Made by a program: the position numbers and the translations under genes. DNA of 10,192 nt, taken from contig CALBGD010000087.1 of NCBI GenBank assembly GCA_937893735.1, positions 1 through 10,192 on the forward strand, written 5' to 3'. The notes beneath the pieces were generated by a model. The model saw nothing but the letters and a program-made list of their open reading frames with translations, had not been told where the DNA came from and searched no databases. Below, in pieces: positions 7,834 through 10,192 of this stretch; position 1 is the first letter of the stretch, and every line of letters begins with the position of its first letter. The stretch comes from an uncultured Clostridia bacterium. Lineage in GTDB: Bacteria > Bacillota > Clostridia > Oscillospirales > Ruminococcaceae.

Positions 7834-7890
7834 CCGGGAGGTCTGCGGTCAGCATTCCTCCCGGCGTTCTGACTTAACTTCGGACGAACG
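7824..7890 (+). promoter_or_regulatory. Structured leader with nested and competing hairpins
   Basis: An 8-bp outer stem (TGTTCGTT 7824-7831 with GGACGAAC plus G, 7883-7890, two G-T pairs) encloses a perfect 8-bp stem CCGGGAGG (7834-7841)/CCTCCCGG (7857-7864). Two shorter stems compete with it: TGACC (7831-7835)/GGTCA (7847-7851) and GTCAG (7848-7852)/CTGAC (7869-7873). No T tract follows, so it is not a simple intrinsic terminator. The RNHCP ribosome site starts 4 nt downstream at 7894. It matches no riboswitch class I recognise. Exclusive pairings suggest a switch, but this is inference. Confidence 0.45.
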
Positions 7891-7905
7891 TATGGAGGAC
7901 AAAAA

Positions 7906-8331
7906 ATGAACCGTGAAAATAAGAGAAAGCTTTACGAAAAGGGATATTATAAGACTCACCCGTGCAATGAGGTATTCACCTGCCGCGTATGCGGGAGAAC
8001 CGTGGTGCCGGAGGGCGCGGGAAGCGGCCACAGAAATCACTGCCCGAACTGCCTATCAAGCCTGCACGTCGATAACGAGCCGGGCGACCGCGCTTCCGAC
8101 TGCGGAGGGATAATGGAGCCTGTTGCAGTCTGGGTCAGGAAGAGCGGAGAGTGGGCGATAATACACCGCTGCCGGCGCTGCGGAGCGTTTTCAAGCAACC
8201 GCACAGCCGCCGACGATAATCCCATGAAGCTGATGAGCATAGCGCTGAAACCGCTGTGCGAGCCGCCGTTCCCGATAGAGCGCATAGAGGAGCTGACCGC
8301 GCTTATGGGCGGCGAGGGCTCGATGAAATAA
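7906..8331 (+). CDS. RNHCP-domain zinc-ribbon protein of unknown function
   Basis: The 141-residue product contains the RNHCP domain (PF12647): CRVCG at 26-30, HRNHCPNC at 42-49 with the naming motif at 43-47, SSLHVD, PGDRASDCGG (59-68), EPVAVWVRKSGEWAIIHRCRRCG (71-93) and NRTAADDN (98-105). The CxxC pairs at 26/29, 46/49 and 89/92 suggest zinc ribbons. No signal peptide or membrane segment is visible, so it is probably cytosolic. The family has no established function that I know; binding nucleic acid or protein through the ribbons is only a guess. The ATG at 7906 has GGAGG (7894-7898) 7 nt upstream. The gene sits 135 nt after tsaB behind a folded leader and ends just before a strong terminator, so it is probably the last gene of the run. 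Confidence 0.88.
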   Translation: MNRENKRKLYEKGYYKTHPCNEVFTCRVCGRTVVPEGAGSGHRNHCPNCLSSLHVDNEPGDRASDCGGIMEPVAVWVRKSGEWAIIHRCRRCGAFSSNRTAADDNPMKLMSIALKPLCEPPFPIERIEELTALMGGEGSMK

Positions 8332-8348
8332 ACGGTAAATTGTTCATG

Positions 8349-8378
8349 AGAGCGCTGCGCTTGCGGCGCTCTTTTTTT
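8349..8378 (+). terminator. Intrinsic terminator after the RNHCP gene
   Basis: AGAGCGC (8349-8355) pairs perfectly with GCGCTCT (8366-8372). The stem extends by a T-G pair, GC/GC pairs and a GCTT loop, for about 10 bp in all, and runs straight into seven T residues (8372-8378). It lies 17 nt after the RNHCP stop and just before the rpiB promoter. Confidence 0.92.
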
Positions 8379-8397
8379 GAAATAATCAAAAAAGCTA

Positions 8398-8426
8398 TTG
8401 ACCAAAGCAAAGATTTGTTGTATAAT
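8398..8426 (+). promoter_or_regulatory. sigma-A promoter for rpiB-upp
   Basis: -35 TTGACC (8398-8403), 17-nt spacer, perfect -10 TATAAT (8421-8426). It falls between the terminator and rpiB, with a predicted start near 8433 and a leader of under 30 nt. No operator is evident. Confidence 0.9.
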
Positions 8427-8459
8427 AAGAATATATTCATTTGAAAAGAGGTATCAGTG

Positions 8460-8894
8460 ATGATAGCTATCGGTTCAGATCACGCCGGCTATGCGCTCAA
8501 GTGTGAGATCATCAAGCACCTGGAAGAAAAGGGCATTGAGTTCATCGACTGCGGCTGCAGCGGCGAAAGCGTTGATTATCCGGATATTGCTGAAAAGACC
8601 TGCGCAAAGGTTGTTTCCGGCGAAGCTGACAAGGGCATTCTTATATGCGGTACCGGCGTCGGCATTTCCATTTCTGCGAACAAGATAAATGGAATACGCG
8701 CTGCGCTCTGCGGCGACTGGTATTCCGCAAAATACACCCGCCTGCACAACGACGCGAATGTTCTGTGCATGGGCGGCAGGGTTATCGGCGCAGGTCTTGC
8801 GATCGAGATAACCGATATATTCCTTGAAACCGAATTTGAGGGCGGACGCCATGCGCGCCGCGTTGAAAAGATAATGAAGCTGGAGGAAAAGTAA
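8460..8894 (+). CDS. rpiB: Ribose-5-phosphate isomerase B
   Basis: This 144-residue RpiB/LacAB-type isomerase interconverts ribulose-5-phosphate and ribose-5-phosphate in the non-oxidative pentose phosphate pathway, supplying PRPP precursor. Visible features: [13 protein letters not shown] at the N-terminus with the Asp-His pair; [10 protein letters not shown] with the catalytic Cys of the ICGTG motif; [28 protein letters not shown]; and the terminal [15 protein letters not shown]. Length is usual. I choose the ATG at 8460 over the GTG at 8457 because family members begin M-x-IAIGSDH and GAGG (8448-8451) is 8 nt away, a better spacing. Allose- or galactose-6-phosphate isomerases share this fold, but with upp 2 nt downstream and no sugar operon, ribose is the likelier substrate. 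Confidence 0.95.
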   Translation: MIAIGSDHAGYALKCEIIKHLEEKGIEFIDCGCSGESVDYPDIAEKTCAKVVSGEADKGILICGTGVGISISANKINGIRAALCGDWYSAKYTRLHNDANVLCMGGRVIGAGLAIEITDIFLETEFEGGRHARRVEKIMKLEEK

Positions 8895-8896
8895 TA

Positions 8897-9529
8897 ATGA
8901 GTAACGTAATCGTCTGCGATCACCCGCTGGTTCAGCACAAGATCTCCCTTCTGCGCGATAAGAACACCGGCGCGAAGGAATTCCGCGAGCTGGTTCAGGA
9001 GATAGCAATGTTCATGTGCTATGAGGCAACACGCGATCTCCCGTTGAAGCAGGTTCAGATCGAGACTCCGCTGGGTCTGGCTGATTCCAACATCATCAGC
9101 GGCAGAAAGGTCGCTTTCGTTCCGATAATGAGGGCTGGCCTCGGCATGATGGAGGGCGCTCTGGCGCTGGTTCCTGCGGCTAAGGTGGGTCACATCGGTC
9201 TTTACCGCGACGAGGTGAACGGCAACACCACGCACGAGTATTACTGCAAGCTCCCGTTTGATATCGCAAACCGCGAGGTCATCATTCTTGATCCTATGCT
9301 TGCAACTGGCGGTTCCGCTATCAAGGCTATCAACATTGTAAAGAATGCAGGCGCAAAGCAGATCAAGTTCATGTGCATCATCACCTGCCCGGAGGGCGTC
9401 AAGGCAGTTCAGGAGGCTCACCCTGACGTTGACATCATCACCGGCGCTATTGATAAGGGACTTAACGAGGATCTCTATATAGTTCCCGGAATCGGCGACT
9501 GCGGCGACAGACTTTACGGCACCAAGTAA
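8897..9529 (+). CDS. upp: Uracil phosphoribosyltransferase
   Basis: This 210-residue cytosolic salvage enzyme makes UMP from uracil and PRPP. Visible features: [15 protein letters not shown] at 7-21; the flexible-loop region [16 protein letters not shown] (69-84); the PRPP-binding loop [13 protein letters not shown] (129-141); CPEGVKAV; and the uracil-binding C-terminus [11 protein letters not shown]. Most family members have GDAGDR at the last site, so the Cys is a mild variation. The ATG at 8897 has GGAGG (8882-8886) 10 nt upstream, lying inside the end of rpiB. Only 2 nt separate the genes, so they are co-transcribed and probably translationally coupled. RpiB supplies the ribose phosphate from which this enzyme's co-substrate is made. 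Confidence 0.97.
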   Translation: MSNVIVCDHPLVQHKISLLRDKNTGAKEFRELVQEIAMFMCYEATRDLPLKQVQIETPLGLADSNIISGRKVAFVPIMRAGLGMMEGALALVPAAKVGHIGLYRDEVNGNTTHEYYCKLPFDIANREVIILDPMLATGGSAIKAINIVKNAGAKQIKFMCIITCPEGVKAVQEAHPDVDIITGAIDKGLNEDLYIVPGIGDCGDRLYGTK

Positions 9530-9550
9530 TTAAAACAGAGATAGAAAAGC

Positions 9551-9624
9551 GTCCTGAATGGGGAATAAACACTGCCTGCCGCGTTCTGCGCGGCGGGTCG
9601 GCTGTGCCCTGTCCAGGACTTTTT
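9551..9624 (+). terminator. Long compound hairpin with T tract after upp
   Basis: An outer stem GTCCTG (9551-9556)/CAGGAC (9614-9619) continues past an A-C mismatch with ATGGGG (9558-9563)/CCCTGT (9607-9612), 12 bp in all. Inside is a second, GC-rich hairpin of about 10 bp (9574-9583/9589-9598, loop TTCTG). Five T residues follow directly (9620-9624). It lies 21 nt after the upp stop and most simply ends the rpiB-upp transcript. It is unusually large for a terminator and could be the 3' end of a small RNA; it matches no RNA family I can name. Confidence 0.75.
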
Positions 9625-9749
9625 GTGCATAATTTATGAAAATGCGTTACATGGCATAGCTGCGCGGTTTGCGCTTGTCAACGGTAATTCCGCACAAATT
9701 TTCGTGTTTGTTTTCTACTATTCAAAAATAGCATATTACCGATAATGGG
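9625..9749. other. Non-coding stretch before the reductase promoter
   Basis: No ORF with a ribosome site is visible. It holds a 7-bp inverted repeat CGGTAAT (9682-9688)/ATTACCG (9735-9741), a small hairpin CTATT-CAAA-AATAG (9718-9731) and GCGC-GGTTT-GCGC (9662-9674). I do not recognise a cobalamin or other riboswitch here. It may be upstream regulatory DNA for the reductase gene or simply spacer. Confidence 0.35.
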
Positions 9750-9778
9750 TTGACTTATACAAGAAAAAGTGCTATTAT
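9750..9778 (+). promoter_or_regulatory. sigma-A promoter for the ribonucleotide reductase gene, extended -10
   Basis: -35 TTGACT (9750-9755), 17-nt spacer, -10 TATTAT (9773-9778) preceded by TGC, an extended -10. The start would be near 9785, leaving a leader of about 85 nt. A second TATAAT at 9782-9787 is badly spaced from any -35. Confidence 0.8.
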
Positions 9779-9791
9779 AGATATAATGCTA

Positions 9792-9822
9792 CTAGATATA
9801 GAACATGAAGCGCAATATATCG
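9792..9822 (+). promoter_or_regulatory. nrdR box: Candidate NrdR-box pair (tentative)
   Basis: NrdR represses ribonucleotide reductase operons by binding paired AT-rich palindromes with a core like CWATATATWG. CTAGATATAG (9792-9801) and CAATATATCG (9813-9822) each match that core with one mismatch, and their centres are 21 bp apart, two helical turns. They lie just after the predicted transcription start, where a repressor would act. The flanks match poorly and the DNA is AT-rich, so this rests largely on context. Confidence 0.4.
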
Positions 9823-9839
9823 AGTATTAGATATATTGC
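9812..9839 (+). repeat. Perfect 10-8-10 inverted repeat in the reductase leader
   Basis: GCAATATATC (9812-9821) and GATATATTGC (9830-9839) are exact reverse complements around the 8-nt loop gagtatta. It could be a DNA operator or a hairpin in the mRNA leader ending about 30 nt before the start codon. It overlaps the second NrdR-like box. Confidence 0.7.
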
Positions 9840-9869
9840 TTTGCTAAATGAAAGGAATGTCAGAGGGTA

Positions 9870-10192
9870 ATGATACGGGTCATAAAGAAAGACAACACCA
9901 AGGAAGAATTCAACGTTCAGAAGGTGGTGAACGCGGTAAACAAATCAGCCACCAGGGTGATGTATACCTTTAAGCCCGAGGAAATTGACTTTATCTGCAA
10001 GTTCGTTACGGAAAAGGCGGAAGCTCTCGGAACTGATGAAATAACCATCGCGCAGATGCACAACATCGTTGAGGGCGCGCTGGAGGCGACAAATCCCGCC
10101 GTTGCCAAGAGCTACAAGGACTACCGCAACTATAAGCAGGATTTCGTAAGTATGCTGGACGAGGTTTACAAGAAGAGCCAGTCCATCATGTA
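9870..10192 (+). CDS. Ribonucleotide reductase, N-terminal ATP-cone, partial at right edge
   Basis: The 107 complete codons in the window begin MIRVIKKDNTKEEFNVQKVV and form an ATP-cone, the allosteric domain that senses ATP/dATP at the head of many reductases. The matching signs are IKKDNTKEEF, the helix KVVNAVNKSA, and the late segment AQMHNIVEGAL...AKSYKDYRNYK. The sequence after the cone (DFVSMLDEVYKKSQSIM) resembles clostridial reductase large subunits, which would make it an oxygen-independent class III or B12-dependent class II enzyme; the class-defining residues lie beyond the window. The ATG at 9870 is chosen because an in-frame TGA lies at 9849 and family members start near VIKRDG. 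Ribosome sites are poorly placed: AGAGGG is only 2 nt away and AAAGGA 13 nt. NrdR itself also has an ATP-cone, but the start with no zinc ribbon argues against it. Confidence 0.82.
   Translation, partial: MIRVIKKDNTKEEFNVQKVVNAVNKSATRVMYTFKPEEIDFICKFVTEKAEALGTDEITIAQMHNIVEGALEATNPAVAKSYKDYRNYKQDFVSMLDEVYKKSQSIM

Noticed and set aside
8256..8444. Plus-strand frame overlapping the end of the RNHCP gene and the terminator
   Set aside because: It runs through the intrinsic terminator and the rpiB promoter, in another frame, with no ribosome site.
9551..9624. 6S or SRP RNA gene
   Set aside because: Too short for 6S RNA and lacks the GGAAG-type SRP loop; best kept as a compound terminator or unnamed small RNA.
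9625..9749. Cobalamin riboswitch before the reductase
   Set aside because: No recognisable B12-box or conserved multi-stem core could be found in this stretch.

Overview
The window looks like chromosomal DNA from an anaerobic, moderately GC-rich member of the Clostridia, most likely close to Ruminococcus/Oscillospiraceae. This is inference from gene content: a paralogous ParE/ParC-type topoisomerase pair of the kind seen in Clostridia, formate-tetrahydrofolate ligase, an RNHCP zinc protein, strong Shine-Dalgarno sites and several sigma-A promoters with extended -10 elements. I see no phage, transposon, CRISPR, tRNA or rRNA. It reads mostly as a core housekeeping region.

Layout. (1) Positions 1-138, minus strand: the N-terminus of a PHP-domain phosphoesterase running off the left edge. 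(2) Positions 139-479: an AT-rich divergent control region with two good promoters facing apart. (3) Positions 480-7770: a tightly packed plus-strand run of parE-like (frameshifted), parC-like, fhs, tsaE (with an added zinc ribbon) and tsaB. Gaps are 44, 15, -1 and 20 nt, so it is probably one transcription unit. (4) Positions 7771-7905: a structured leader with a possible 10-codon mini-ORF, then an RNHCP-domain gene and a clean intrinsic terminator. (5) Positions 8398-9529: a new promoter driving rpiB and upp (2 nt apart), then a long compound hairpin with a T tract. (6) Positions 9625-9869: a non-coding control region with a strong promoter, AT-rich NrdR-box-like sequences and a perfect 10-8-10 dyad, leading into the ATP-cone of a ribonucleotide reductase that runs off the right edge.

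How the genes fit together. ParE and ParC would form a type IIA topoisomerase. Fhs feeds one-carbon units into purine, thymidylate and formyl-Met synthesis. TsaE and TsaB act in tRNA t6A modification. RpiB and Upp join the pentose-phosphate pathway to pyrimidine salvage through PRPP, next to the dNTP-making reductase.

Main points for a second look: the parE-like frame is broken just before the catalytic Toprim glutamate by what looks like a loss of about 26 nt; the TsaE-zinc ribbon fusion; the folded leader before the RNHCP gene; and the operator-like region before the reductase. I found no convincing wholly new multi-gene system.
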